Below, in pieces: positions 7,193 to 16,183 of a stretch of DNA of 32,569 nucleotides. The position numbers were made by a program, and so were the translations under genes. Source of the stretch: Duncaniella sp. Its GTDB lineage: Bacteria > Bacteroidota > Bacteroidia > Bacteroidales > Muribaculaceae. Position 1 is the stretch's first letter. Each line of letters opens with the position of its first letter. The DNA is taken from positions 1 through 32,569 of the forward strand of contig JAIDJD010000334.1 of assembly GCA_029052375.1 (NCBI GenBank), written 5' to 3'. The notes under the pieces were generated by a model. That model was not told where the DNA came from, ran no database searches, and was given only the letters and a program-made list of their open reading frames with translations.

Positions 7193-9226
7193 ATGAACTT
7201 TACTACCGTCAACCGTGCCGCAGACAACATCCGAGCCCTCGCGGCAGCTATGGTTGAGAAAGCCAAATCCGGCCATCCCGGAGGCGCAATGGGCGGCGCC
7301 GACTTCGTCAACGTACTCTACTCCCGTTTTCTTGTCACCGACCCCGACGACGGCCGCTGGATAGCCCGAGACCGCTTCTTCCTCGACCCCGGCCATATGT
7401 CGCCCATGCTCTACAGCGTCCTCGCCCTCTTCGGCCACTACACCACCGACGAGCTCTCCCAGTTCCGCCAGTGGGGCTCTCCCACCCCCGGCCACCCCGA
7501 GCTCCATCCCGAGCGCGGCGTCGAGAACACCTCCGGCCCCCTGGGCCAGGGCCACACCATGGCCGTGGGCTGTGCCATCGCAGAGCGCTTCCTTGCCGCC
7601 CGCTTCGGCGAGTGGCTCTCCCACAAGACATACGCCTTCATCTCTGACGGCGGCATCCAGGAGGAAATCTCCCAGGGCGCAGGCCGTCTTGCCGGCCACC
7701 TCGGCCTGAGCAACCTGATAATGTTCTACGACTCCAACAAGGTGCAGCTCTCCACAATGGTAGAGGCTGTCGACGCCGAGGACGTAGCCGCCAAGTACCG
7801 CGCATGGCACTGGAATGTGCTCGAGTGCAACGGCAACGACCCCGCCGAGATAGCCGAGGCCATCGTCAAGGCCCAGGCCGAGACCGAGAAGCCCACCCTC
7901 ATCATCGGCCACACCGTCATGGGCAAGGGCTGTGTCAAGGCCGACGGCACCTGCTACGAGGGCCAGTGCTCGACCCACGGCCAGCCCCTCAGCGCCGCCG
8001 GAGCCGACTTTGCCGCCACCCTCCGCAACCTCGGAGCCGACCCCGAGAACCCCTTCGTCATCTTTGACGACGTCAAGGCTCTCTACGACGCCCGCCGCGC
8101 CGAGCTCCGCGAGATAGTCAAGGCCCGCCGCGCCGAGCAGGCCGCATGGGAAGCCGCCAACCCCGAGCTGGCCAAGGAGCTCAACAGCTACCTCGGCGAC
8201 AAGCTCCCCGCCATCGACTGGCGCGCCATCCCCCACAAGGCCAACATCGCCTCGCGCCAGGCCTCGGCCGACGTCCTCGGCGTGCTTGCCGAGAAGGTGG
8301 GCAACATGATTGTCTCCTCGGCCGACCTTGCCAATTCTGACAAGACCGACGCCTTCCTCAAGAAGACACACCCCTTCTGCAAGGGCGACTTCTCCGGCGC
8401 ATTCCTCCACGCCGGCGTCTCCGAGCTCACCATGGCCGCCGTCCTCAACGGCATCGCCCTCCACGGCGGCGTCATCTCGGCCTGCGGCACATTCTTCGTC
8501 TTCAGCGACTACATGAAGCCCGCCGTCCGCATGGCGGCCCTCATGGAGCTCCCCGTCAAGTATATCTGGACACACGACGCCTTCCGCGTAGGCGAGGACG
8601 GCCCCACCCACGAGCCCGTCGAGCAGGAGGCACAGCTCCGCCTCATGGAGGAGCTCCGCAACCTCTCGGGCAAGCCCTCGATGCTCGTGCTCCGTCCCGC
8701 CGACGCCGCCGAGACATCCGTGGCATGGGAGCTGGCCATGGAGAACTTCGAGACTCCCTCGGCCCTCGTGCTCTCGCGCCAGAACCTCCCCGACCTCCCC
8801 GCCGCCAGCGGCGACCGCTTCGGCGAGGCCGAGGCCGGCACACGCAAGGGCGGATACACCGTAGTCGAGGCCGAGAATCCCGACGTTATCCTCGTGGCCA
8901 ACGGCTCTGAGGTCTCGCTCCTCTGCGACGTCGCCGCCGAGCTCAAGGCCGAGGGCATCACATCCCGCGTGGTGTCTGTGCCCTCCATCGGCCTCTTCCT
9001 CAACCAGCCCGTCGAGTACCGCCGCGGCGTAGTGACCCCCGGCATCCCCGTCTTCGGCCTCACAGCCGGTCTCCCCTCCACCCTCCGCGGCGTGACAGGC
9101 GCAGACGGCGAGGTCTTCGGTCTCGACCACTTCGGCGCATCCGCACCCTACAAGGTGCTCGACGAGAAGTTCGGCTTCACAACTCCCGCCGTCAAGGCCC
9201 GCGTCCTCAGCTTCCTCAAGAAGTAA
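7193..9226 (+). CDS. tkt: Transketolase
   Basis: The 677-residue enzyme moves two-carbon ketol units between sugar phosphates in the non-oxidative pentose phosphate pathway, using thiamine diphosphate and a divalent metal. Visible motifs are KSGHPGGAMGGADF (His28), GPLGQGHTMAVG, the cofactor-binding FISDGGIQEE region (Asp152) with MFYDSNKVQL after it, and the pyrimidine-domain segment FSDYMKPAVRMAALM followed by DGPTHEPVEQ. The C-terminal domain is complete. The usual GDG reads SDG here, a form I recall from Bacteroides transketolases. I chose the ATG at 7193 because it precedes the conserved N-terminus and lies about 70 nt after a good promoter. Codon bias is strong, in line with high expression. 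A terminator follows. Confidence 0.97.
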   Translation: MNFTTVNRAADNIRALAAAMVEKAKSGHPGGAMGGADFVNVLYSRFLVTDPDDGRWIARDRFFLDPGHMSPMLYSVLALFGHYTTDELSQFRQWGSPTPGHPELHPERGVENTSGPLGQGHTMAVGCAIAERFLAARFGEWLSHKTYAFISDGGIQEEISQGAGRLAGHLGLSNLIMFYDSNKVQLSTMVEAVDAEDVAAKYRAWHWNVLECNGNDPAEIAEAIVKAQAETEKPTLIIGHTVMGKGCVKADGTCYEGQCSTHGQPLSAAGADFAATLRNLGADPENPFVIFDDVKALYDARRAELREIVKARRAEQAAWEAANPELAKELNSYLGDKLPAIDWRAIPHKANIASRQASADVLGVLAEKVGNMIVSSADLANSDKTDAFLKKTHPFCKGDFSGAFLHAGVSELTMAAVLNGIALHGGVISACGTFFVFSDYMKPAVRMAALMELPVKYIWTHDAFRVGEDGPTHEPVEQEAQLRLMEELRNLSGKPSMLVLRPADAAETSVAWELAMENFETPSALVLSRQNLPDLPAASGDRFGEAEAGTRKGGYTVVEAENPDVILVANGSEVSLLCDVAAELKAEGITSRVVSVPSIGLFLNQPVEYRRGVVTPGIPVFGLTAGLPSTLRGVTGADGEVFGLDHFGASAPYKVLDEKFGFTTPAVKARVLSFLKK

Positions 9227-9250
9227 CATACCGGACTTGACCCCACAAAG

Positions 9251-9288
9251 ACCCCCTCGTGTGTCCGCGGCGCGGACGGCGAGGGGGT
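9251..9288 (+). terminator. Intrinsic terminator of tkt
   Basis: Outer stem ACCCCCTCG (9251-9259) pairs with CGAGGGGGT (9280-9288), and an inner stem GTCCGC/GCGGAC (9263-9268 with 9272-9277) lies within it. A short T-rich tail follows. Confidence 0.85.
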
Positions 9289-9574
9289 TCCTTTGAAATG
9301 ACCGTCAACATTTTTTGAAGTTTTTTGTGCTAAAATACACGCTATTCAAAAAAAATGTTATACCTTTGGAGAAAATTTCTTTTTCGGATTGTGTCCGAGG
9401 ACTGCACCTCGGCCCCATCCGTTCTTCTCAAGGCTCTATAGGACATTTAATTACCTCTTCTATCAGGTGCATATCCAGGTGTTCTCCTCATTCTTAGACT
9501 GACACTCCACACCCGACACTGCAACCGCAATTCAGAAGCAACAATTTCAACTATTTTCCAAAAATAATTATTTT
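9289..9574 (+). promoter_or_regulatory. Promoter and long leader of the OmpA gene (gene-free stretch)
   Basis: There is no gene between 9227 and 9574. A -7 TACCTTTG lies at 9361-9368 without a clear -33, placing the start near 9375 and giving a leader of about 200 nt. The leader can form TCGGA/TCCGA (9384-9388 with 9394-9398) or CCGAGG/CCTCGG (9395-9400 with 9407-9412). These share bases 9395-9398, so they exclude each other. The last 30 bases before the ATG are A/T-rich and unstructured, typical of highly translated Bacteroidota genes. Confidence 0.6.
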
Positions 9575-10774
9575 ATGAAGAAAAGTACTCTTCTTGGAAT
9601 GGTAGCTGCTCTCTTCATCGGCCAAAGCGCAATGGCCCAGAGCACTCCCGAGATCACCTACACCGAGGATCCCTCTCAGGGCTACCTCTTCAACCGCTTC
9701 AAGGACAACTGGTTCATCTCAGCTGAAGGCGGCATCAACTACTACTTTGACCGCAACAACACCGAGCGCGACTTCCAGGACCGCTTCTCTCCCAACGCCG
9801 GTCTCTGGGTCGGCAAGTGGTTCTCGCCCATCATCGGTGTCCGCGCCGGCGCCAACTTCACCCAGCTCAAGGGCCTCGGCAAGGACGGCGGATATGGCTA
9901 CTACGGCACATACAAAGAGTATGACAAGTTCAAGCGCAACGAGTTCGGCTTCTCCATCGACGGTCTCGTAAACCTGACCAACTGGTGGTGCGGCTACAAC
10001 CCCACCCGCGTCTACAACGCCATCGTTTACGGCGGTGCAGGCTACAACTGGGTATACGTGCCTGACTACAACAACAAGGGCGAGCGCGACGGCTGGGCCC
10101 GCGGCGGCGACGACAACCTCACCGCACACGCAGGTCTCATCAACAACTTCCGTCTCAACAAGCACCTCAACATCTACCTCGACCTCCGCGTCGTAGGCGT
10201 CACCGACGACACCAACTACAACGGCCTCCGCAAGAACCACATCGACGGCCAGGCCTACCTCGGTCTCACCTACAACTTCAACAAGACCACCTGGAACGCA
10301 CCCGTAGTTCCCGTCATTCCCCCCATGCCCACCTGCGACGAGGAGAAGGCTCGCCTCCAGGCTGCCGAGGGCCGCATCGCCGACCTCGAGCGTCAGCTCC
10401 GCGACTGCCTCAACCGCCCCGTGCAGACCATCGTCAAGGAGGCTGAGGGCCCCCTCTGCACCATCTACTACACCATCGGCAGCTCCCGCATCTCCCGCGT
10501 GGACAACAAGGTGCTCGGCGCCGTGGCTGAGGTCATGAAGGGCAACCCCGACACCAAGTACACCGTATGCGGCTGGGCCGACAACTACACCGGCTCTGAC
10601 GCTGTCAACGACCGTCTCCGCAAGGCCCGTGCCGCCGGCGTAGAGCGCGTGCTCCTCCGCAACGGCGTCCCCGCTTCTCAGCTTGACGTCACCACCAACA
10701 GCGCAAACCTCAACGAGATGGGCGAGAAGTTCGTATCTCTCGACCGCGCCGTTACCATCAAGGCCAACAAGTAA
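9575..10774 (+). CDS. ompA: OmpA-family outer membrane protein
   Basis: The 399-residue protein has a signal peptide (MKKSTLLGMVAALFIGQSAMA, cleaved near residue 21). An outer-membrane beta-barrel of alternating strands rich in Tyr, Trp and Gly runs to about residue 235. A Pro-rich link and short coiled coil (DEEKARLQAAEGRIADLERQL) come next. The C-terminal OmpA-like domain binds peptidoglycan: the expected Asp and Arg appear in GWADNYTGSDAVNDRLRKARA. It anchors the outer membrane to the cell wall. Strong use of a few C-ending codons, a long leader and a strong terminator point to very high expression. This matches the abundant OmpA porins of Bacteroides, which are among their major outer-membrane proteins. 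Confidence 0.95.
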   Translation: MKKSTLLGMVAALFIGQSAMAQSTPEITYTEDPSQGYLFNRFKDNWFISAEGGINYYFDRNNTERDFQDRFSPNAGLWVGKWFSPIIGVRAGANFTQLKGLGKDGGYGYYGTYKEYDKFKRNEFGFSIDGLVNLTNWWCGYNPTRVYNAIVYGGAGYNWVYVPDYNNKGERDGWARGGDDNLTAHAGLINNFRLNKHLNIYLDLRVVGVTDDTNYNGLRKNHIDGQAYLGLTYNFNKTTWNAPVVPVIPPMPTCDEEKARLQAAEGRIADLERQLRDCLNRPVQTIVKEAEGPLCTIYYTIGSSRISRVDNKVLGAVAEVMKGNPDTKYTVCGWADNYTGSDAVNDRLRKARAAGVERVLLRNGVPASQLDVTTNSANLNEMGEKFVSLDRAVTIKANK

Positions 10775-10799
10775 TTCTGACATTACATAGCCCCACAAG

Positions 10800-10840
10800 C
10801 CTCCCCGCCGTCTCCAATGACGGCGGGGAGGTATTTTTTA
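10800..10840 (+). terminator. Strong intrinsic terminator of ompA
   Basis: A perfect 13-bp stem, CCTCCCCGCCGTC (10800-10812) with GACGGCGGGGAGG (10819-10831), has a 6-nt loop and the tail TATTTTTTA. Confidence 0.95.
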
Positions 10841-10864
10841 TCCAAGGGAAAATGCTTACCTTTG
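10834..10864 (+). promoter_or_regulatory. Promoter of the biotin operon
   Basis: The -7 TACCTTTG is at 10857-10864, and a TTTT at 10834-10837 sits 19 nt upstream as an imperfect -33. The -33 lies inside the T-tract of the ompA terminator. The start would be near 10871, about 20 nt before bioA. No BirA-like operator palindrome was recognised. Confidence 0.65.
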
Positions 10865-10891
10865 CACGTACCATCATCCAACATTCCTGAC

Positions 10892-12175
10892 ATGGAAAGC
10901 CTAATCCACGACCCCTTCGACAGGGAACACCTCTGGCACCCGTACACATCCACCATAAATCCCCTGCCCACCTACAAGGTGGTCTCGGCTGAGGGCGTGC
11001 GCATCAGGCTCGCCGACGGGCGAGAGCTGATAGACGGCATGGCCTCGTGGTGGTGCATGATACACGGATACAACCACCCGGCCATAAACAGCGCCGCCAT
11101 AAGCCAGCTCTCCAAGGTGAGCCACGTGATGTTCGGCGGCCTCACCCACGAGCCGGCCATAGAGCTCGGCAAGATGCTCCTCGAAGAGGCGCCCCCCTCC
11201 ATGCACAACATCTTCTATGCCGACTCGGGCTCTGTGGCCATCGAGGTGGCCATGAAGATGGCTGTCCAGGCCGCGGTCTCGCGCCACGGCTCGCACAAGC
11301 GCACAAACTTCATCACCATACGCAGCGGATATCACGGCGACACATGGAACGCCATGAGCGTCTGCGACCCCGTGACGGGGATGCACGGCGCCTTCGGCCC
11401 GGCCCTGCCCGTGCGCTTCTTTGCCCCCGCGCCGCAGACCAAGCCCTGGGAGCCGTGGGACGACGCCGACTTTGCCCCGCTCGAAGAGATGATGCGCGCC
11501 AACGCCTCAGAGCTCGCCGCCCTCATACTCGAGCCTATGGTCCAGGGAGCAGGAGGCATGAGGTTCTACCACCCCGAATACCTGCGCCGCGCCCGCGCCC
11601 TCTGTGACGAGCTCGGCATCTACCTGATATTCGACGAGATTGCCACCGGATTCTGGCGCACGGGCCGTATGTTTGCATGGGAACACGCCGGCGTCGAGCC
11701 GGACATCATGTGCATAGGCAAGGCGCTCACAGCCGGATACATGACCATGAGCGCCGTCCTCACCACCCGCGGCGTGGCCGACACCATATCGCGCGGCGAG
11801 GCCGGCGTGATGATGCACGGCCCCACATTCATGGCCAATCCCCTCGCCTGCGCCATAGCCGCAGCCTCGCTCAGACTCCTGCGCGAGAGCCGCCCGGCAG
11901 AGAACGTCGAGCGCATCGAGCGCATACTCCGCGAGGAATTCGCCCCCGCCGCCGCTCTCCCGGGCGTCAGGGAGGTGAGAGTCTTCGGAGCCATAGGCGT
12001 CATAGAGATGAAGGAGCCGGTCGACGTCGGCGAGTTCCAGAAAGAGTGTGTCAGCCGGGGCATATGGGTGCGCCCCTTCGGCCGCAACGTCTACGTGATG
12101 CCCCCCTACATAATCTCGGACGACGACCTCCGCACCCTCTCGCGGCGCACGATAGACTGCATCAGAGACCTATGA
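10892..12175 (+). CDS. bioA: Adenosylmethionine-8-amino-7-oxononanoate aminotransferase
   Basis: The 427-residue PLP enzyme transfers the amino group of S-adenosylmethionine to 8-amino-7-oxononanoate (KAPA), giving 7,8-diaminopelargonate in biotin synthesis. Family signs are the opening [27 protein letters not shown], the [13 protein letters not shown] phosphate cup, [13 protein letters not shown], the [14 protein letters not shown] aspartate motif, [11 protein letters not shown] with Schiff-base Lys277, and [13 protein letters not shown]. The ATG at 10892 is 28 nt after the -7 box. An upstream in-frame ATG at 10817 falls inside the terminator and is rejected. The stop overlaps the bioF start by four bases (ATGA). 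Confidence 0.97.
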   Translation: MESLIHDPFDREHLWHPYTSTINPLPTYKVVSAEGVRIRLADGRELIDGMASWWCMIHGYNHPAINSAAISQLSKVSHVMFGGLTHEPAIELGKMLLEEAPPSMHNIFYADSGSVAIEVAMKMAVQAAVSRHGSHKRTNFITIRSGYHGDTWNAMSVCDPVTGMHGAFGPALPVRFFAPAPQTKPWEPWDDADFAPLEEMMRANASELAALILEPMVQGAGGMRFYHPEYLRRARALCDELGIYLIFDEIATGFWRTGRMFAWEHAGVEPDIMCIGKALTAGYMTMSAVLTTRGVADTISRGEAGVMMHGPTFMANPLACAIAAASLRLLRESRPAENVERIERILREEFAPAAALPGVREVRVFGAIGVIEMKEPVDVGEFQKECVSRGIWVRPFGRNVYVMPPYIISDDDLRTLSRRTIDCIRDL

Positions 12176-13293
12176 CATCGCCCTCGGAATACTATTCGGA
12201 GGCTCTGGCCGAGCTCGCCGCCCAGGGCAACCTGCGGGCCATACCCAGCGGAGACTCTCCCGCAGGGCTCACAGACCTCTCCTCCAACGACTATCTGGGG
12301 CTCTCGGCCCGCGCCGACCTCCAGGAGCGGTTCATGGCCGACGCCAGGAGGCGCACAATCCCCATGAGCGCCTCGGCCGCGCGCCTGCTGAGCGGCACCC
12401 AGCGCGAATTCGCCGCGCTCGAAGAGCTCCTCTCCGGGCTCTACGGGCGCCCCGCCCTGCTCTTCAACAGCGGATACCACGCCAACGCCGGGCTTGTCTC
12501 GGCCCTCGCCTCGGCCCCCGGGACCGTGGTGATGGCAGACCGCCTGGTCCACGCCAGCATCATAGACGGCATCACGCTGAGCCGCGCCCCGCTGCGGCGC
12601 TTCCGCCACAACGACACCGCCCACCTCGAGCGCCTCATAGAGAAGGAAGAGGCCGAGGGGCGGGCCAAGCGCTTCCTGGTCATAGCCGAGGGGGTCTACT
12701 CGATGGACGGCGACAGGGCTCCGCTGGAGGCACTCGCCGCCCTCAAGAGGCGCCACCCCGGCGTGATGCTCTACATAGACGAGGCCCACTCCTTCGGCGT
12801 CTGCGGCCCGAGGGGCCTCGGCCTCTCGATGGCCCTGCCCGACCCCTCCGAAGCAGACATCATCGTAGGCACGCTCGGCAAGGCCGCCTGCTCCTCGGGC
12901 GCATTCGCCATAATGCACCCCGACCTGCGCGACTGGGCCGTCAACCGCGCCCGCAGCTTCATATTCTCCACCGCCCTGCCCCCGATGCAGGCCGCGTGGA
13001 GCAGATTCGTGATAGAGCAGATGCTCGGCATGGACGCCGAGCGCGCCCGCCTCGACAGCCTCGCCCGCATCATAGCCCCCGCCATAGGCTCGGAGCCGAG
13101 CCATATCATGGCTCTGGTCACCGGAGACCCCGTCTCGGCTGTCTCGCGCTCGCGCGAGCTGCTGGCCGAGGGGTTCAAGGTGCTGCCCATACGTGTCCCC
13201 ACCGTCCCTCCAGGGACAGACCGCCTGCGCATAAGCCTCAGCGCGGCCCTGCCCGAAGAGGAAGCAATAAGATTCAAAAATCTACTGAGATGA
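12172..13293 (+). CDS. bioF: 8-amino-7-oxononanoate synthase
   Basis: The 373-residue PLP enzyme condenses a pimeloyl thioester with alanine to form KAPA, the first committed ring-forming step of biotin synthesis. It carries [54 protein letters not shown], the [16 protein letters not shown] aspartate motif and [13 protein letters not shown] with Schiff-base Lys237. The start is fixed by the four-base ATGA overlap with bioA and by the family's usual short N-terminus. The frame is also open far upstream, but that part is out-of-frame bioA sequence. Confidence 0.96.
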   Translation: MTSPSEYYSEALAELAAQGNLRAIPSGDSPAGLTDLSSNDYLGLSARADLQERFMADARRRTIPMSASAARLLSGTQREFAALEELLSGLYGRPALLFNSGYHANAGLVSALASAPGTVVMADRLVHASIIDGITLSRAPLRRFRHNDTAHLERLIEKEEAEGRAKRFLVIAEGVYSMDGDRAPLEALAALKRRHPGVMLYIDEAHSFGVCGPRGLGLSMALPDPSEADIIVGTLGKAACSSGAFAIMHPDLRDWAVNRARSFIFSTALPPMQAAWSRFVIEQMLGMDAERARLDSLARIIAPAIGSEPSHIMALVTGDPVSAVSRSRELLAEGFKVLPIRVPTVPPGTDRLRISLSAALPEEEAIRFKNLLR

Positions 13294-14660
13294 TACTCTC
13301 GCCGCTACAGACCGTCCCGACATCCCCGCGCCTAATCCTCATCTTTGCCGGATGGGGACAGGACCAGACCCCGTTCGAGGGGCTTGCCGCAGACGGATAC
13401 GACATAGCCGTCGCCCACTCCTACGCCACGCCCGGCCAGCCCGACATACCGCAGGGCTACAAGGAGATAGCCGTGGTGGGATGGAGCTACGGGACGGGGC
13501 CTGCCGCCGAGTTCATACACTCGCACCCAGACCTGCCCGTCACAGCCCGCATAGCCGTCAACGGCACCCCCTGGCCCGTCCATCCCACCCTCGGGATACC
13601 GCCCGCGCTGTACGAGGCCACACTCGCCCGCCTCGACGACAAGGCCGTGCGCAAGTTCGAGATGCGTATGTGCGGAGGCGCCCGAGCCTATGCCTCATAC
13701 GAGCCGCGCAGGCCGAGGCGCGACACCGCCGACCTGCGCCGCGAGCTCGAGATACTCGGCACGGCCTCGTGGCCGCGGGTGACCTGGGACACAGCCGTCA
13801 TCCACACGGACGACGCCATAATCCCCCCCGCCAACCAGCGGAACGCATGGGAGACCGAGGCCGTGCGCATCATCTCGCTCCCCGGGCCGCACCTGCCAGA
13901 CTTCGGACAGATACTCCCCACGCTGCTCACCCACAAGGCTCTCGTAGCCGAGCGGTTTGCCGGAGCCGAGGAGACATACGACGGCGCCGCGCAGGTCCAG
14001 GCAGGCATAGCCGGGCGCCTGCTCTCGCTGATTCCGCCCGAGGCCTTCGGCGGCAGAGTCATAGAGATCGGCTCCGGCACCGGCCTGGCCACCGCAGGCC
14101 TCGCCTCCAGGCCGCACAGGAGCCTCGAGGCGTGGGACCTGCACGTCACACCCTCCGTGGCCGCCATACCGGGCGTCAAGACGCGACGCTGCGACGCCGA
14201 GACAGAAATCTTCACCCTCGCCGACGCCTCGGTAGACCTCCTCGTCAGCGCCTCGGCCGTCCAGTGGTTCAACTCGCTCCCCGCCTTCCTGCGCCAGACC
14301 CTCCGCGTCCTGACCCCCGGCGGCACCGCGGCCATCTCGACCTACGGGCCGGAGACCATGGCCGAACTCCATACAGCCCTCGGCACCCGCAGCCGGTTCC
14401 ACACCACGGAAGAGATAATGCGCATGATGCCCCCCGGGCTCGCCGTCAACGACCTGCGCGAGGAGCGCGTCACCCTTGGCTTTGCCACACCGCGCGACGT
14501 CATGCGCCATATGCGCCAGACCGGCGTCAACGCCATGGGCTCGGGCCCCTCGGCCGCGGCGGCCGCCCGCGCCCTGCTCGCCCGCTATCCCCTCGACGCC
14601 GACGGGCGCGCCCCCCTCACCTACCAGCCTATCCACATCCTGCTCCACAAACACTCATGA
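13290..14660 (+). CDS. bioGC: Fused pimeloyl-ACP methyl ester esterase (BioG) and malonyl-ACP O-methyltransferase (BioC)
   Basis: The 456-residue protein joins two early biotin-pathway activities. Residues 1 to about 215 are a BioG-type alpha/beta hydrolase: IFAGWGQD oxyanion region, GWSYG nucleophile elbow (Ser66), a candidate acid in HTDD (Asp174/175) and His201 in LPGPHLPDF. Residues from about 225 are BioC, a SAM methyltransferase with VIEIGSGTG (257-265), LVSASAVQWF and a TLRVLTPGGTAAISTYG segment. BioC caps malonyl-ACP with a methyl ester so fatty-acid enzymes can extend it to pimeloyl; BioG removes the methyl group. I recall BioG-BioC fusions from Bacteroides, so the fusion is real rather than an assembly error. 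Both ends overlap neighbours by four bases. Confidence 0.93.
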   Translation: MILSPLQTVPTSPRLILIFAGWGQDQTPFEGLAADGYDIAVAHSYATPGQPDIPQGYKEIAVVGWSYGTGPAAEFIHSHPDLPVTARIAVNGTPWPVHPTLGIPPALYEATLARLDDKAVRKFEMRMCGGARAYASYEPRRPRRDTADLRRELEILGTASWPRVTWDTAVIHTDDAIIPPANQRNAWETEAVRIISLPGPHLPDFGQILPTLLTHKALVAERFAGAEETYDGAAQVQAGIAGRLLSLIPPEAFGGRVIEIGSGTGLATAGLASRPHRSLEAWDLHVTPSVAAIPGVKTRRCDAETEIFTLADASVDLLVSASAVQWFNSLPAFLRQTLRVLTPGGTAAISTYGPETMAELHTALGTRSRFHTTEEIMRMMPPGLAVNDLREERVTLGFATPRDVMRHMRQTGVNAMGSGPSAAAAARALLARYPLDADGRAPLTYQPIHILLHKHS

Positions 14661-15298
14661 GCCAGACCATATTCATCTCCGGCATCGACACCGACGCCGG
14701 CAAAAGCTATGCCACAGCCCTGCTCGCACTCCGCCTCATCCGCGAGGAGGGACACACGGTCATCACCCAGAAGTTCATACAGACAGGCAACACAGGCATC
14801 TCGGAAGACATCGAGCTCCACCGCCGCATCATGGGCACAGGCCTGCTGCCGCGCGACCTCGACGGCACCACGGCCCCCGTCATATTCTCCTACCCCTGCT
14901 CGGCCCAGCTGGCCGCGCGCCTCGACGGGCGCGAGATAGACCTCGGCGTCATAGACCGGGCCACGGCCACGCTCGCCGCCGAGTATGACACTGTCCTCGT
15001 CGAGGGCGCCGGAGGCCTCATGGTGCCCGTCACAGACACCTTCACCACCATAGACTACATCTCGTCGCGCCGCCTGCCCCTCGTGCTCGTCACCAACGGG
15101 CGCCTCGGCTCCATCAACCATACCATCCTCTCGCTCGAGGCCGTCAAGGCCCGAGGCATCAAGCTCATGGAGGTGATATACAACCGCCACTTCGACTACG
15201 ACCCCGTCATAGCCGAGGACACCCTCGGCTACATCACCCGCTATCTCGCCCGCGAGTTCCCCTCGGCGCGCCTCTCCACCATCCCCTCGGTAGGCTAA
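14657..15298 (+). CDS. bioD: Dethiobiotin synthetase
   Basis: The 213-residue ATP-dependent carboxylase closes the ureido ring of dethiobiotin from diaminopelargonate and CO2. Its P-loop reads GIDTDAGKS (residues 9-17, Lys16), a slight variant of the usual GTDTxVGKT. TQKFIQTG supplies the second lysine region, and VEGAGGLMVPVTD is the switch-like motif that contacts the substrate. The start comes from the ATGA overlap with bioGC. This is the last gene of the operon. bioB, needed to insert sulfur, does not follow, and a fresh promoter begins 20 bases downstream. Confidence 0.95.
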   Translation: MSQTIFISGIDTDAGKSYATALLALRLIREEGHTVITQKFIQTGNTGISEDIELHRRIMGTGLLPRDLDGTTAPVIFSYPCSAQLAARLDGREIDLGVIDRATATLAAEYDTVLVEGAGGLMVPVTDTFTTIDYISSRRLPLVLVTNGRLGSINHTILSLEAVKARGIKLMEVIYNRHFDYDPVIAEDTLGYITRYLAREFPSARLSTIPSVG

Positions 15299-15318
15299 AC
15301 CCGCCCCCCGGGTGAGAT

Positions 15319-15350
15319 TTTGGCTGTTATGCGGATTTTTAGTAATTTTG
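15319..15350 (+). promoter_or_regulatory. Promoter for the exonuclease gene
   Basis: A -33 TTTG (15319-15322), a 20-nt spacer and a -7 TAATTTTG (15343-15350) form a near-perfect consensus. The start would be near 15357, leaving a leader of only about 14 nt before the ATG at 15371. Confidence 0.85.
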
Positions 15351-15370
15351 CAGCCTAATCCCACCCACAG

Positions 15371-16168
15371 ATGGCCAACGAGATAGACATACATATATCC
15401 AAAGAGCAGGTAGCCGAGCTTCCGACTGTGAAGTTCGAGGGAGACATCACCCTGATAGACAGGCCAGAGGATGTCCGCGAGGCTGTGGCATACCTGCGCT
15501 CCCAGCCCCTGGTGGGTTTCGACACAGAGACCAAGCCCAACTTCCGCAAAGGGATGTCCAACACGGTCTCTCTGATGCAGGTCTCCAGCGAGGAGCGCAG
15601 TTTCCTGTTCAGGCTCAACAAGATAGGATTCTGCGATGAGCTGCGCGAATTCATGGAATGCGAGGATGTCCTCAAGGTGGGGCTCTCGCTCAAGGACGAC
15701 TTCCATATGCTCCACCAGATAGGCAGCTTCGAGCAGGCCAACTTCGTGGAGCTGCAGGACATGGTCAAGGAGTTCCGCATCACAGACGCCTCTCTCCAGA
15801 AGATATACGCCATCCTCTTCGGCGAGCGCATCTCCAAGGCCCAGCGCCTCACCAACTGGGAGGCCGCCACGCTGACGCCCGCCCAGATGGCCTATGCCTC
15901 GCTCGACGCCTGGGCCTGCCAGCGCATCTACCGCCTGCTCGAACAGGGCACATGGAGGCCCGAAGAGTCGCCCTACGCCGTGCCGCACGTCGAGGAGACC
16001 ATCACTCCCGAACAGGCCGAAAAGCGGGCCAGACGCAAGCTCGAGCGCCAGCAGCGCAAGGAGCGCAGGGCCGCGGCCAGAGACGCAGAAGCCACACAGG
16101 CCACACCCGCACGCAAGCGCACCCGACAGCGCAAGAGACCCACTCCCCCGCCACCACCAGCCAACTGA
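15371..16168 (+). CDS. RNase D-like 3'-5' exonuclease domain protein with basic tail
   Basis: The 265-residue protein has one DnaQ-like DEDDy exonuclease domain. Catalytic residues are Asp51 and Glu53 in GFDTET, Asp109 or Asp110 in GLSLKDDF, and Tyr175 plus Asp179 in YASLDAW. TNWEAATLTPAQ matches the RNase D pattern before the last motif. It lacks the HRDC domains of classical RNase D. The last 55 or so residues are a low-complexity Arg/Lys/Ala/Pro tail (EKRARRKLERQQRKERRAAAR, ending PPPPPAN) that probably binds nucleic acid. RNA is the likely substrate, but this is inference. A near-leaderless promoter drives it, and the FNT channel gene follows after 15 bases, so they likely share a transcript. 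Confidence 0.9.
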   Translation: MANEIDIHISKEQVAELPTVKFEGDITLIDRPEDVREAVAYLRSQPLVGFDTETKPNFRKGMSNTVSLMQVSSEERSFLFRLNKIGFCDELREFMECEDVLKVGLSLKDDFHMLHQIGSFEQANFVELQDMVKEFRITDASLQKIYAILFGERISKAQRLTNWEAATLTPAQMAYASLDAWACQRIYRLLEQGTWRPEESPYAVPHVEETITPEQAEKRARRKLERQQRKERRAAARDAEATQATPARKRTRQRKRPTPPPPPAN

Positions 16169-16183
16169 CCTCACCAGAAAGCC

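Noticed and set aside
7034-9229. Long minus-strand open frame opposite transketolase
   Set aside because: It mirrors the high-GC third-position bias of tkt, has no recognisable motifs and no promoter. The plus-strand product is unambiguous.
9719-10798. 359-residue minus-strand open frame opposite ompA
   Set aside because: Val/Ala/Glu-rich shadow of a strongly biased gene, starting next to its terminator.
10817-10891. Upstream in-frame ATG extending bioA
   Set aside because: It lies in the ompA terminator and upstream of the bioA -7 box, so it is not transcribed with bioA.
10834-10891. BirA operator or biotin-sensing element before bioA
   Set aside because: No palindrome with long half-sites was found around the promoter.
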